A stretch of 64,000 bases of DNA from Arcanobacterium wilhelmae (GCF_029632765.1 NZ_CP121247.1:1116001-1180000); one strand, 5' to 3'. Positions 25,257 to 35,122 are shown, counted from the first letter of the stretch. Notes: generated from the letters alone by a model not told the origin. Program-made: numbers and translations.

Positions 25257-26250
25257 GGCGGCGCTTCGCTTTCAATCCTGCCACCAGGCCGCGGTAGAAA
25301 AGCGGGCGCAAGGGGTAATCCCATGCGCCTGGGATCTCAGTGATCTCTTCGGAAAACTTCGTTTTAAAACCACGAACTCCCGCAAGTTGTGGTGCGCGAT
25401 CGGAATCGATCCCCATCAGATCAAACACCTGCACGCCCGATTCCTTCAAGAACTTCGCCATCGACCACACCAAAAGATCCGGGGCGCCGCTCTTGCGGCC
25501 CTCCTCGTTCGACGCGGCGTAGTAGTACGAGGCGTGCGCACCGTTGACGGTGCAGATCCCCCAGCACAGCGGGCGGCCCCCGCGACGCACAGTAAACAGG
25601 CGCCCATGCTGCGGGCCGAGTGCGCTCAACATCAGCTCATAGGTTTGCCGTGGCGCGATCCCGAACTCGTCGCGTGCGCCGGTCTCAACAAGCAACTCGT
25701 AGAGCTCGCCGAACACAGCTGACGCACTCGCGGTTTCCTCCGCCGCGACCATTGTTTCGTCCCTCAGGGCCTTGCGCACATCGCGACGCCCACGCTTCTT
25801 CATCGCATTCATTCGCTCCTCGTCACTGGGTGTGAGATCAAGCACAACAGTGCGATCGTAGGTCACAGACTGGAGCAAATCCACCAAATCATCCGCAGGC
25901 TCAGCATGAAGACGAATGAACGCGAGCGACCGATCAGCCTCACGCACGATCGCCGCAAGCCCCTCGCGGAACTGACGTTCCATCGTCGGAGTTGGCGCGG
26001 TGAACCACACCGGCCCGTGTTTCGCCCACAAGTAGGTAAAACCGCGCCCCTCCAGCGCCGAGAGGGAAATCACTGCCACGGGATCACCGTCGAGAATCCA
26101 CGCGAAGCGCCCCCAGGGGCGACGCCCAGCTACCGCCTCATCGAACGGATCCCATGCCCCCGACTGCTCGAGCGGCAACGGAACACCAGCACTCTTCGCC
26201 AGCTCATCCAACTCGGCGGAATCAATTCGAACAAACTGCGAACGGCTCAT
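25225..26250 (-). CDS. FemAB-type aminoacyl transferase (peptidoglycan bridge / lipid II ligase family)
   Basis: A 341-residue protein of the FemABX/GNAT-like fold, which adds amino acids from tRNA to peptidoglycan precursors. Visible features include GRFAWILDGDPVAVISLS near the N-terminus, the basic stretch MKKRGRRDVRKALRD at about residues 145-160, and the closing motif VQVFDLMGIDSDRAPQLAGVRGFKTKFS, typical of FemAB C-terminal domains. The acceptor and amino acid are not predictable. The ATG at 26250 has GAGAGGA upstream. It converges on treZ with a 32-base overlap of coding ends. Confidence 0.85.
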   Translation of the reverse strand: MSRSQFVRIDSAELDELAKSAGVPLPLEQSGAWDPFDEAVAGRRPWGRFAWILDGDPVAVISLSALEGRGFTYLWAKHGPVWFTAPTPTMERQFREGLAAIVREADRSLAFIRLHAEPADDLVDLLQSVTYDRTVVLDLTPSDEERMNAMKKRGRRDVRKALRDETMVAAEETASASAVFGELYELLVETGARDEFGIAPRQTYELMLSALGPQHGRLFTVRRGGRPLCWGICTVNGAHASYYYAASNEEGRKSGAPDLLVWSMAKFLKESGVQVFDLMGIDSDRAPQLAGVRGFKTKFSEEITEIPGAWDYPLRPLFYRGLVAGLKAKRRLIEKLRSRSR

Positions 26251-26298
26251 CTCATTCCTCTCATCGTCATGCGGCTTCTATCCTACCCGGCGCGCCAT

Positions 26299-26328
26299 AT
26301 GACACTCGCCCCACTCGCCATTTAGAGT
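26299..26328 (+). promoter_or_regulatory. leaderless promoter of the DUF3000 gene
   Basis: ATGACA (26299-26304), 18-base spacer, TAGAGT (26323-26328), six bases to the ATG at 26335. No Shine-Dalgarno sequence. Confidence 0.6.
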
Positions 26329-26334
26329 TTTTAT

Positions 26335-26910
26335 ATGCAAACGCCCCAGGAATTTATCACAGCCCTCGATTCGCTTCGCGGGCAGAAATTCCGCCCCGAG
26401 TTGCACGTGGTCCAGATTCCCCCACCAACACACATTGCACCCTGGACAGTTGCGCTCCAGGCGGAGGTCAATACGTCATCCGATCTGGATCCAGAGTTTT
26501 ATCTTGGCGAAGCCAAGTTCGTGGTACTCCACGATCCTCAGGGCCAGCCAGCGTGGAACGGAAACTTCCGCGTCGTCGTCCATGCGAAAGCTCCGATGGA
26601 TTCCGAGCTCGCTGGAGATCCCCTACTTGGCGAGGTTGCCTGGAGCTGGCTTGCCGAGTCACTGGACCACCAGGGCGCCTCCTTCCATACACTCGGGGGC
26701 ACCGTCACGCGCGTCTTCAACGAGACTTTCGGTGGCCTCACGCTCGGAACGTCAAAAGTCGAACTTGAGTTGCGCGCCTCGTGGACTCCCCACACCGAGT
26801 ACCTCACCGAGCACCTCCTCGGGTGGGCAGATTTCGCAGCGAAACTTGCAGGGCTGGGCCCGTGGGAAGAGAACGTCTCCAGCCTGCGCAGAAAGGTAGA
26901 AACAATTTGA
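26335..26910 (+). CDS. DUF3000 domain-containing protein
   Basis: A 191-residue cytosolic protein of an actinobacteria-specific family of unknown function. It begins with a helical TPQEFITALDSLRGQKFRPEL and contains the family's FVVLHDPQGQPAWNGNFRVVVHAKAPMD-type strand region (about residues 62-92) and LLGEVAWSWLAESLD. The stop overlaps the TTG start of the RNase D gene (TTGA), a pairing that is conserved widely in actinobacteria and suggests a joint role in RNA metabolism. No catalytic motif is seen. Confidence 0.9.
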   Translation: MQTPQEFITALDSLRGQKFRPELHVVQIPPPTHIAPWTVALQAEVNTSSDLDPEFYLGEAKFVVLHDPQGQPAWNGNFRVVVHAKAPMDSELAGDPLLGEVAWSWLAESLDHQGASFHTLGGTVTRVFNETFGGLTLGTSKVELELRASWTPHTEYLTEHLLGWADFAAKLAGLGPWEENVSSLRRKVETI

Positions 26911-28106
26911 GCGAGGATATCGACGCCCGCCCCTTAAACGAACCATTTGACGGGATTCCCCCGATTACCCACGACGACGTCGCCACTGCCGTTGCTACCC
27001 TTGCACAGTCGCCTGGGAAGGTTTTTGCACTCGATACCGAACGCGCAATGGGAATCCGCTACTCCGACCGCGCCTACCTCGTGCAGGTCAAAAGCGAAAA
27101 TTCACCAATTTACCTCATCGATCCGGTTGGTGTTGAAGACAAACTCGGTCCTCTCGCTGATGCACTGTCCGGCGAATGGATCCTCCACTCTGCTGATCAA
27201 GACCTCCCGTCGCTGCGCGAACTCGGCCTTGAGCCAACCAAAGTGTTCGACACCGAGATGGCAGCGCTTCTCCTGGGCTACGATCACACCTCCCTCCAGC
27301 ACCTCGTCGCCGATCTTCTCGGCTGGTACTTGGCGAAAGAGCACTCAAACGCCGATTGGTCGGAACGTCCACTCGGGCCAGACCTGCGCGCGTACGCAGC
27401 GCTCGACGTCCAGTTGCTCCACGAACTGCGTGATTCACTCACTGAGATGCTCAAGAATGCTGGCCGGTTCGACTGGTTCGAACAAGAGTGTGAAGAAATA
27501 CGCATGCGCCCTCCGAAACCGCCGAAGGCACAGCCGTGGCGCCGAGCCGCGCGGCAAGCTGGAGTAAAGGACCAGCGCGCCCTGGCAATGATCGAGCAAC
27601 TGTGGAAGGTTCGCGACGAGATCGCGAAATCTCGCGACCTCAACCCCTCGAAAGTGTTCCCCACCAAGCTGGTGGGCGAGCTTGCCTCACACAAGCTCCG
27701 CTCCTATGCGGACCTGAAGCGTTCGCCTTTGCTTCGTCGACGCGAGCGCCAAAAGCTAGTCGCCCCATTCTGGGAAGCAATCGACGCCGCATGGCATACT
27801 CCTGAATCGGAACTTCCTGCGCGGAAGTTCCGCGATCCGAACCGTGACCCATTCCCTCCAACGAACCGCTGGGACTCCGTGAACCCCGAGGCTGGCCGCC
27901 GGTGGCACGCAATACGAGATCGCATTTTCTCGCTCGCTGACGAACTCGGAATCCGCCAGGATGTGCTCCTCAAACCGATAGTTCAGAAGACCGTCGCATG
28001 GAACGGATGGAGCTCAACCTCGGATCTTCACCGTGCACTCACCGCTGCAGGCGCACGGCCGTGGCAGATCGAGCTCACCGTGCCGGTTCTGGCACAGACC
28101 GCGTAG
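26907..28106 (+). CDS. rnd: ribonuclease D-like 3'-5' exonuclease with HRDC domains
   Basis: Trims the 3' ends of structured RNAs such as tRNA precursors. 399 residues. The DEDD exonuclease core is at about 30-200: VFALDTERAMGIRYSD (Exo I, D-x-E), WILHSADQDLPSL (Exo II), and YAALDVQLLHEL (Exo III). One HRDC domain follows at about 225-300 (ALAMIEQLWKVRDEIAKSRD) and a second, more diverged one to the end. The TTG at 26907 overlaps the DUF3000 stop and has AAAGG about ten bases upstream. dxs converges immediately behind, with one base between stop codons. Confidence 0.93.
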   Translation: MSEDIDARPLNEPFDGIPPITHDDVATAVATLAQSPGKVFALDTERAMGIRYSDRAYLVQVKSENSPIYLIDPVGVEDKLGPLADALSGEWILHSADQDLPSLRELGLEPTKVFDTEMAALLLGYDHTSLQHLVADLLGWYLAKEHSNADWSERPLGPDLRAYAALDVQLLHELRDSLTEMLKNAGRFDWFEQECEEIRMRPPKPPKAQPWRRAARQAGVKDQRALAMIEQLWKVRDEIAKSRDLNPSKVFPTKLVGELASHKLRSYADLKRSPLLRRRERQKLVAPFWEAIDAAWHTPESELPARKFRDPNRDPFPPTNRWDSVNPEAGRRWHAIRDRIFSLADELGIRQDVLLKPIVQKTVAWNGWSSTSDLHRALTAAGARPWQIELTVPVLAQTA

Positions 28107-28107
28107 G

Positions 28108-29976
28108 TCAGTTCAGCATGCGCCGAGCTGCCTCGACAACGGCGGCAGCGTCCATCCCCTGAGCCGTCAAAATATCCTTACGCGCGGCATGCAGGAGGAA
28201 TTCTTTCGAGATGCCGAGCGTCTCGATCCGCACATCGGAACCAGCTTCGCGAACACTGCGCGCAATCTCGGAGCCAATACCGCCGTCGATCAGTCCGTCC
28301 TCGAGGATGACGGCACCTCGCGAGGAAGCGATCAACTGCGCCAGTTCCGTCGGTACTGGCAAAACCCACGTCGGATCCACAACGACCACAGGGGCATCGA
28401 TGCTCCCTGCTGCGTCCATCATCGTGTGAGCGAGAGCACCGACCCCGACGAGCACGAGTGGGCGAGGATCGTCTGAATCGAGGAGAATTTCGATCGTTCC
28501 GATTGTTCGCACAGCGGGCAACGCCGGCGGCATCGCACCTTTCGGATAGCGGAGAAGCGTGGGCCCCTCGCTCGCGACGGCGGTGCGAAGTTCTGCTCTC
28601 AAGGTCGCTTCATCGCGTGGCACGGCAACCTTGAGCCCTGGAATCATTGCGGCGAGCGAGAGATCCCACATGCCGTTGTGGGATGGGCCGTCGTCGCCCG
28701 TCACTCCCGAGCGGTCGAGCGAAATAGTGACGTTCTCACCGTGGAGCGCCACATCCATCAACAGTTGATCGAAGCCGCGATTCATGAACGTTGAGTACAG
28801 TGCGAGGACTGGGTGGTAACCGGCGTGGGCGAGGCCTGCGGACATTGTCATCGCGTGTGCTTCCGCGATTCCGACGTCGATCACGCGCTGAGGGAACGCT
28901 TCCTTGAGCGGTTTGAGGCCCACAGGGTTCATCATCGCCGCAGTGACTCCGACAACCCTCGGGTTCTCCTTCGCGATCGATGCGAGCTCGTCCGCGAACA
29001 CACTGGTCCAGCCAAACCGTGACGGCGCAATCGGCAGGCCCGTCTCTGGATGGATCTTCCCGATCGCGTGGAAGCGATCGTCTTCGTTCGTCTCCGCAGG
29101 TTTGTACCCGCGGCCCTTCTCGGTGATCGCATGCACCACAACTGGGCCACCGAAATCGCGTGCCATTGTCAGTGCTTCTTCGAGCTCTCCAATATTGTGG
29201 CCATCGACAGGGCCGATGTATTTGAGGCCCAAGGTGTCAAAAATGCCCGCATCGACAAGCATTTCCTTCATTCCGCGTTTGAATCCGCGCAACGCACCGT
29301 ATGTGAGCTGGCCGGGAAGACCGCCCGCCTGCAAGGTGCGCTTGCCCCAGTTGAGGAAGCTTTCGTAGTTCTTCGACACGCGCATCGAATCGAGCTTCCT
29401 GGCCGGATCGAGCGACCGAATCACGCCACCCACTGTGGGCGAATAGGAACGTCCGTTGTCGTTAAGCACGATCACGACCGGACGGTTCGGATCCTCAGCA
29501 ACATTATTGAGCGCCTCCCATGCCATGCCGCCCGTCATCGCGCCGTCACCAATGATCGCTACCGCATGATTTGTTGAACCTGACAGCTGGAAACCGCGCG
29601 CGACGCCGTCCGCCCACGAAATGGCTGTGGAGGCGTGAGAGTTCTCCACGACGTCGTGCTCGGACTCCGCTCGCGACGGATAGCCAGACAGGCCGCCGGC
29701 CTGACGCAGATGATCGAAATCGTGACGACCGGTGAGGATCTTGTGCACGTAGCTCTGATGCCCAGTGTCGAAAATCAGTGGATCGCGTGGAGAGTTGAAC
29801 ACGCGATGCAGAGCGATCGTGAGCTCGACGACGCCCAGGTTCGGACCGAGGTGCCCTCCTGTGGCTGCAACATGTTGAACGAGAAAATGGCGAATCTCCT
29901 CACTCAGGGTAGCGAGTTGCTCCTCGCTCAGCGTGCTGAGATCCGCCGGGCTTGTGATCGTTTCAAGAATCGACAT
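28108..29976 (-). CDS. dxs: 1-deoxy-D-xylulose-5-phosphate synthase
   Basis: First step of the MEP isoprenoid pathway: condenses pyruvate and glyceraldehyde 3-phosphate, using thiamine pyrophosphate. 622 residues. The TPP-binding motif starts at IIGDGAMTGGMAWEALNNV (GDG...NN) near residue 150-170; the transketolase middle domain carries GIAEAHAMTMSAGLA and DRSGVTGDDGPSHNG; the C-terminal transketolase domain follows. GAGGAG precedes the ATG. Its need for TPP links it to the thiBPQ locus, and its product feeds the polyprenyl synthase at 51125. Confidence 0.96.
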   Translation of the reverse strand: MSILETITSPADLSTLSEEQLATLSEEIRHFLVQHVAATGGHLGPNLGVVELTIALHRVFNSPRDPLIFDTGHQSYVHKILTGRHDFDHLRQAGGLSGYPSRAESEHDVVENSHASTAISWADGVARGFQLSGSTNHAVAIIGDGAMTGGMAWEALNNVAEDPNRPVVIVLNDNGRSYSPTVGGVIRSLDPARKLDSMRVSKNYESFLNWGKRTLQAGGLPGQLTYGALRGFKRGMKEMLVDAGIFDTLGLKYIGPVDGHNIGELEEALTMARDFGGPVVVHAITEKGRGYKPAETNEDDRFHAIGKIHPETGLPIAPSRFGWTSVFADELASIAKENPRVVGVTAAMMNPVGLKPLKEAFPQRVIDVGIAEAHAMTMSAGLAHAGYHPVLALYSTFMNRGFDQLLMDVALHGENVTISLDRSGVTGDDGPSHNGMWDLSLAAMIPGLKVAVPRDEATLRAELRTAVASEGPTLLRYPKGAMPPALPAVRTIGTIEILLDSDDPRPLVLVGVGALAHTMMDAAGSIDAPVVVVDPTWVLPVPTELAQLIASSRGAVILEDGLIDGGIGSEIARSVREAGSDVRIETLGISKEFLLHAARKDILTAQGMDAAAVVEAARRMLN

Positions 29977-30055
29977 GCACTACTCCTCGCTTCCATGCTG
30001 GCGTCTATGCCAAAGGACCTACCCAGCAATCTTACGTGGCATCGCCGCCTGGCGC

Positions 30056-31255
30056 TCACTCAAAAACGCTGACAATCTCGACGTGATGGGTGTGCGGGAA
30101 GATGTCGCGAGCCTGCGCTGAGACGAGTTCACGCCCATTTTCAATGAGTGCCTGAGCGTCTCGCGCCATCGCTGCAGGATCACATGAAACAAGCACGATA
30201 CGGCGCGCATTCGAAGTAGCGGCAGCCTGCGCTTCAGCCTTGCCTAGCCCCGCACGCGGAGGATCGGCGATCACGACGTCGGCGCCTGAGGCGAGCTGGG
30301 CAACTTCTCTCACTCCGATCTTCCCGGCGTGGAGCGTGGAGTTGCCAAGCCCGCTAAGATTCTCGCGCGCGTCGGCGACGGCATCTGCGGAGCCTTCCAT
30401 CGTGACCAGCGCACCGGCGTCGCCGATCGCTTTCGCTATCGGCAGGGAAAACAGGCCCGCGCCGGAGAAAAACTCAGCCACACGTTCTCCCCCGTGTAAG
30501 TCCGCGCCCGCCATCACGAGCTGCAACAGTGTGCTCGGCGCCTTTGCGTGCACCTGCCAGAAACCATCGGGAGAAATCTCGTAGTCGTAGATCTGGCTTG
30601 CCGTGGTCGCGCGCTCCGCAATTTTTCCACGGAAACGATCGCCAGGCGCCGTGTAAGCGCGCCCGCCGTATACCACGACGTTGTCGCCCGACGCCGGCGC
30701 CACCACGTGCACCCGAGTGCCCGCAGCGATCGCACCATCCCATGCACCGCCGAACAGATCGAGATCCTCCAGCTCACGAACGCCCAATGGCTGGGAGGCA
30801 AGCGCAACCAGATCATGCGAGGACTCACGATGCATCCCCATTCCGTGGGGAAGTTTCACCAGGTCGAAGCGGGTGCGCCGTCCCCAGCCGTCGCTCAAAT
30901 CTACTGGCTCGACCGTCAGACCCGCTAGCGAATCTGCCAGCTCTTGAGAGCCCAGACGCCTCGCGAGCTGACGGATCACTCCCGCCTTCAACTCGCGCTG
31001 GTAGGAAAGCTCGGCGTGCTGATAATCCGCAGCTCCGACTCGCCCCGCAGCGCCGTCGGGCCACACCTCGTCCACGCGATGGGGGGACGCCTCGAGAACG
31101 CGAACCACGCGGGCAAATTGAAGCTTCGAACGCTTCTTCGTCACTTCAACGTCGACGACCTCGCCGGGGAGAGCACCGCGCACGAACACGACTTGGCCGT
31201 CGACTCGGCCAACGAATACGCCCCCGTGGGCAACGTCAGTGATCTCAATCTTCAC
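30056..31255 (-). CDS. class I SAM-dependent RNA methyltransferase (TrmA/RlmD family)
   Basis: Methylates C5 of a uridine in rRNA or tRNA. 399 residues: N-terminal TRAM domain (MKIEITDVAHGGVFVGRV...GALPGEVVDVEV), a middle domain, and a C-terminal Rossmann methylase with ERVAEFFSGAGLFSLPIA (SAM loop). The IADPPRAGLG and IVLVSCDPAAMARD motifs, the latter with the catalytic Cys, lead to the base Glu in HHVEIVSVFE. The GTG start directly abuts the stop of the APC permease gene, with GGAGAG four bases upstream, so the two are co-transcribed. The precise target is not determined. A dispersed 12-mer copy lies at 30411-30422. Confidence 0.92.
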   Translation of the reverse strand: MKIEITDVAHGGVFVGRVDGQVVFVRGALPGEVVDVEVTKKRSKLQFARVVRVLEASPHRVDEVWPDGAAGRVGAADYQHAELSYQRELKAGVIRQLARRLGSQELADSLAGLTVEPVDLSDGWGRRTRFDLVKLPHGMGMHRESSHDLVALASQPLGVRELEDLDLFGGAWDGAIAAGTRVHVVAPASGDNVVVYGGRAYTAPGDRFRGKIAERATTASQIYDYEISPDGFWQVHAKAPSTLLQLVMAGADLHGGERVAEFFSGAGLFSLPIAKAIGDAGALVTMEGSADAVADARENLSGLGNSTLHAGKIGVREVAQLASGADVVIADPPRAGLGKAEAQAAATSNARRIVLVSCDPAAMARDAQALIENGRELVSAQARDIFPHTHHVEIVSVFE

Positions 31256-33067
31256 TTAACTCTCCTCACGCTCGGTTTCGGCGTCGGTTAGCTGGAACGG
31301 AACCTCCATGATCGTCACGCCAGGTTCCATGCGCAACTCCGAAACGATCGCCGGAGTGGTGTGCGAGACGAAGAAACGTTGCCAAGCGCCTGTGGCCATC
31401 ACAAGCGCAGTGACAACGACGACCAGATCGCGCGGATGCTGCTGGCGAGCGGCGCGAATGTACTCAATCACCGGGCCGCGTGCGGCGCCGCGGGGCGTTC
31501 CGAGAACTGTGAGTGGAACCGCAATCTGGCCACGGCGCCAGTCCTCGCGGATGGCGCGGGTCTGTGCCGGGTCGATGTCGACGGCGAGAGCTTCCAACGT
31601 GGATGGGCGCAACGCACGGGCCATATCGAGTGCCCTCAGGGTAGGATCGTCAACCCTCGATACCAACACATAGGTTCGAAGCCGCACCGGGATTTCACGG
31701 CCTGCGCCGAGTGAATCGGCGGACAGTTCGTCGGCGATACGCAATTGCCCACGACGCAAAATCACCAAAAATGCGCCCGGAACGGCAAGCATCGCCACGT
31801 CAAGGAGCATCCACCACGGTTGCATGTAGGTAATCGCGCCAAGCGCGATTGTGGCAAGGATCCCAAAGAAACGAAACAGCCAGCTTTCGATCCGTGCACG
31901 ACGGCGAACATCCGACACCGTCGAGGAACGCAACTTCGCCTTGGCGCGGCTCACGAGCGCCGCCGCACCGAGAACGCCCATCACGAAGGTTGCCACCACA
32001 AAGGTAATCGGGACAACACGCGCAGACGACAAAACGTGCACTCCGATACCACAAATCACGGCGATCACGATGAGGATGAGGTTTCGTGAACGAACCGAAT
32101 CACGAGCAGCGAGCCGGCGGGGAACGAGTCCGTCGACGGCGAGCTCACGGATGAGCCGCGGGAGCTGTCGGAACGACGTGTAGGTGACCGCGACACCTGC
32201 GAGCCCAATGGCAACGGCGACAACGTATTGCGGGATCTCTCCCATGAAAGCGGCGGCCATCGACAACACTGGCAGGGCGAGGCGTTCGCCTGGCAAACCG
32301 AGCACCACCGTGAGGTAGAGCGTTGCGAGAATGACCAGGAGTGAGGGCAAGAAGGCCAGAACAAGGCGTTGCATATCAACACGGCGTTCTTGGGCAGGAA
32401 CCATGATCCGCTCTGCTGTGAGGAGGAGGAGACCTGTGGGGAATAGCGACGCAATAACGACGGCCGAAAACCCGCCCTGCGACGTTTTCGCTTCGGTGGC
32501 GAGCACATCGAGGCGTGCCGTCGCCACTTCGTTCCACTCGATCCCGCCTGTCGTTTCGAAGAACAAGCCAACAGCAAGAACGACAATCGCCATCGCGAGG
32601 GCTGCGGTCGTGGAAATCACCGTCCACCGTAGGTTTCCGACCCAGTGGCGCAATAGCACAACCACAGCTGCGAAGGCGATAATCGCCGTCGCAATCCAGG
32701 GCGCGAAATCACTCACATCGACGAAAGGAATCAGCGCCGCTGTTGTGAGCTCAGTGCCCAGAATCGAGACTGACGCATAGGCCACGATACGAGCCGAGGC
32801 CACCATAATCGCCGTCTGCGGCGAAAGGAACGCCCCTGCCAACTGGTGGAGCGAACGCCGGGGAGCAATCTGGCGCACCTGAACAAGGCCATACGCCACT
32901 GCGAAGAACGCTCCGATTCCCACGAGAACAGCGAGGAAGATCCCCCAACTCGCATGAAACTGAGGAGTGGAACGGAGCATCGTTTGCGGCACGATGAGGG
33001 CTGCGAGGCCGATCAGCACAACTGACGAGGCTCGCGACACCGACATTTCTGTTCTATTCTTGGACAT
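31256..33067 (-). CDS. APC-family amino-acid/cation permease
   Basis: A 603-residue inner-membrane transporter with about 12 hydrophobic segments from residue ~10 to ~440 and a soluble C-terminal domain of roughly 140 residues (after ILRRGQLRIADELS). This pattern belongs to APC-superfamily permeases seen next to paired TrkA genes in actinobacteria, and the two TrkA genes are divergent from it here, so it may be regulated by them, possibly as a potassium or amino-acid carrier. The ATG at 33067 has a TAATGT box eight bases upstream; a second ATG is seven codons later. Substrate unknown. Confidence 0.85.
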   Translation of the reverse strand: MSKNRTEMSVSRASSVVLIGLAALIVPQTMLRSTPQFHASWGIFLAVLVGIGAFFAVAYGLVQVRQIAPRRSLHQLAGAFLSPQTAIMVASARIVAYASVSILGTELTTAALIPFVDVSDFAPWIATAIIAFAAVVVLLRHWVGNLRWTVISTTAALAMAIVVLAVGLFFETTGGIEWNEVATARLDVLATEAKTSQGGFSAVVIASLFPTGLLLLTAERIMVPAQERRVDMQRLVLAFLPSLLVILATLYLTVVLGLPGERLALPVLSMAAAFMGEIPQYVVAVAIGLAGVAVTYTSFRQLPRLIRELAVDGLVPRRLAARDSVRSRNLILIVIAVICGIGVHVLSSARVVPITFVVATFVMGVLGAAALVSRAKAKLRSSTVSDVRRRARIESWLFRFFGILATIALGAITYMQPWWMLLDVAMLAVPGAFLVILRRGQLRIADELSADSLGAGREIPVRLRTYVLVSRVDDPTLRALDMARALRPSTLEALAVDIDPAQTRAIREDWRRGQIAVPLTVLGTPRGAARGPVIEYIRAARQQHPRDLVVVVTALVMATGAWQRFFVSHTTPAIVSELRMEPGVTIMEVPFQLTDAETEREES

Positions 33068-33111
33068 CAGGAAACACATTACGCCAGGATTCACGCAAAG
33101 GAGTTCTCCCC

Positions 33112-33780
33112 ATGCATTTTGTGGTGATGGGATGCGGGCGAGTCGGCTCGACACTCGCAGTGGACTTGGTGAATCGTGGACACTCAGTCGCCATCATCGA
33201 TCGAGATCCTGCCGCGTTTCGCCGTCTGCCCGAAGATTTCCCTGGACAGCAGGTCACAGGGCACGGCTTCGACCGCGACATCTTAATCCAGGCAGGAATC
33301 GAGGAAGCGCACGCCTTCGCGGCAGCAGCCTCAGGAGATAACTCGAATATCATTGCGGCGCGGGTGGTCCGCGATACCTTCGGAGTTTCCAACGTCGTCA
33401 CTCGAATCTACGATCCGCAACGTGCCACTATCTATCAGCGCCTCGGTATCGATTCCGTCGCACCCGTCACGTGGACGGCCGATTCCATGCTCCGAGCTCT
33501 CATTCCGCTCGGCCCTCACGAGGACTATTCGGACTCAGCCGCAGGAATTTCTCTCATCGAGGTCGACGTCGATGACGCCTGGTTCGGTACGTCTGTCACA
33601 GACGTCGAAACCGCAACAAGCGCACGCGTCGCCTACATTGTGCGAGCAAACAAAGGACTCTTACCCCAGCCCAGCACCGTCCTCCAAGACGACGACCGTC
33701 TGCACATGATGGTTCCGACGTCGCGAGCAACCGCGGTGCAACGCATTCTCAACCATCCGCCGACGGAGGACATGCTATGA
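33112..33780 (+). CDS. TrkA-family potassium-uptake regulator, first copy
   Basis: Cytosolic nucleotide-binding gate for a potassium transporter. 222 residues. RCK_N Rossmann domain: MHFVVMGCGRVGSTLAVDL (GxGxxG at about 7-12), acidic end of strand 2 in VAIIDRDP, then GHGFDRDILIQAG and ARIYDPQ-like RCK core; RCK_C domain from about residue 140 (GISLIEVDVDDAWFG). AAGGAG lies eight bases upstream. The last codons overlap the second TrkA gene by four bases. Together they likely form a heteromer (the CeoB/CeoC arrangement). Confidence 0.92.
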   Translation: MHFVVMGCGRVGSTLAVDLVNRGHSVAIIDRDPAAFRRLPEDFPGQQVTGHGFDRDILIQAGIEEAHAFAAAASGDNSNIIAARVVRDTFGVSNVVTRIYDPQRATIYQRLGIDSVAPVTWTADSMLRALIPLGPHEDYSDSAAGISLIEVDVDDAWFGTSVTDVETATSARVAYIVRANKGLLPQPSTVLQDDDRLHMMVPTSRATAVQRILNHPPTEDML

Positions 33781-34445
33781 AAATCGTCATTGCTGGAGCT
33801 GGGTCCGTTGGCCGCTCGATCGCCCGCGCGATGATCACTCGCGGCGATACCGTCGTGCTCATCGACCGCAATCCCAGCGCAATGCGCGTGGCTTCGGTTC
33901 CCCAGGCTGATTGGCTTTTGGGAGATGCGTGCGAAATTTCAGTACTGAACGACGCCGGCGTCAACGAAACCGATGTCGTCGTCGCGGCAACCGGCGACGA
34001 CAAGGCAAACCTCGTACTGTCGCTCCTGTCGAAAACCGAGTTCGGTGTGCCCCGCGTGATTGCCCGCAACAACAACCCCGCGAACTCGTGGCTCTTCGAC
34101 GAATCGTGGGGCGTGGATGTGGCAGTCTCGACGCCCGAGATTCTCGGCTCGTTCATCGAAGACGCGATGGCCACCGGCTCGCTGATCCGGCGTCTGACCT
34201 TCGAAGATTCCACCATCGCACTCTTCCAGGGCACCGTTGCGAAGAACGCACCTGTGGACGGCCGTGCCGTTCACGAGATCGAGTTGCCACTCGGTAGCCG
34301 CATCTCCTCGATCGTCCGCTCGGGAATCACCGTGGCACCCGAGCCCGATATTGCGGTGCTCTCAGGGGACATCATCCTCGTTGAGATCGACGAATCGACC
34401 AGCGGAGCAACAGCACAGGTCGCCGCCTTTATCGGGCAAAAATAG
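33777..34445 (+). CDS. TrkA-family potassium-uptake regulator, second copy
   Basis: Paralogue of the preceding protein, also 222 residues. RCK_N has MKIVIAGAGSVGRSIARAM, IDRNPSAM and GDACEISVLNDAGVNETDVVVAATGDDKAN; RCK_C runs from about 145 to the end with PVDGRAVHEIELPLGSRISSIVRSG. Its ATG overlaps the stop of the first copy (ATGA). No TrkH/TrkG channel is nearby; the closest transporter is the divergent APC permease. The downstream DUF3159 gene converges with five bases between the coding ends. Confidence 0.92.
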   Translation: MKIVIAGAGSVGRSIARAMITRGDTVVLIDRNPSAMRVASVPQADWLLGDACEISVLNDAGVNETDVVVAATGDDKANLVLSLLSKTEFGVPRVIARNNNPANSWLFDESWGVDVAVSTPEILGSFIEDAMATGSLIRRLTFEDSTIALFQGTVAKNAPVDGRAVHEIELPLGSRISSIVRSGITVAPEPDIAVLSGDIILVEIDESTSGATAQVAAFIGQK

Positions 34446-34450
34446 ATCGC

Positions 34451-35122
34451 TTAGTTGGTGGACGCGGCTGGAGTCTCATCCGGTGTACCGGCGTCACTCA
34501 CAGCCGGCAAATCGTGCACAAGCATCCATGAGAGCCACACAAGAACAGCAAACAACGGAAACCCCATCAGGAGCTTTGCCACGCCGAGCGCCGACGTCGC
34601 CCCCGCAAGATACAACGGAACCTGGACCGCCATCCGGATCCCGAAGAGAGCCGTAAACAACGCCGTCACCTGCGTATAGCGACGTCGGGTGACATCCGGG
34701 CGCGCCCACCAGCCTGTCAACTCTCCACGAAACGCGCCAATTAAAAAACCAGCGAGCGGGCGACGAACGAGTAGGGAGACAGCGAACGCAAGGAAATACG
34801 CCGCGTTCGTCAGCAAACCCCACAGGAAGAAGTTCGACGCTTCTCCTGTATGCCACGTCAGCGCAGCAGAAATCGCTGCCGCACAAAAACCGCCCACCGC
34901 TGGTGCGATAGGGATCCGCGTCAGCGCACGCACAGCGATGAAAAGTACAGCCAATGCGAGCGACAACCACAACGCAATATTGACGCCCCACACAAGGTAG
35001 GCGATCAGGAAAACCAACGTGGGGAGCGAGGATTCGACAATGCCTCTGACACCGCCGACGGCCTCGAGCGCATCGAAATCGTCACCGAACATCGCACTCA
35101 CTGCGCCACGGGTTTCGCTCAT
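34451..35122 (-). CDS. DUF3159 membrane protein
   Basis: A 223-residue integral membrane protein with six probable segments between residues ~28 and ~205 (for example VFLIAYLVWGVNIALWLSLAL). DUF3159 proteins are actinobacterial and of unknown function; the conserved sequence LVRRPLAGFLIGAFRGELTGWW is present. It is last in the minus-strand set DUF4193, DUF3710, OB-fold, DUF3159, and its start overlaps the OB-fold stop (ATGA). The conserved clustering with TrkA and APC permease genes suggests a role in ion or osmotic balance, which is inference. Confidence 0.88.
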   Translation of the reverse strand: MSETRGAVSAMFGDDFDALEAVGGVRGIVESSLPTLVFLIAYLVWGVNIALWLSLALAVLFIAVRALTRIPIAPAVGGFCAAAISAALTWHTGEASNFFLWGLLTNAAYFLAFAVSLLVRRPLAGFLIGAFRGELTGWWARPDVTRRRYTQVTALFTALFGIRMAVQVPLYLAGATSALGVAKLLMGFPLFAVLVWLSWMLVHDLPAVSDAGTPDETPAASTN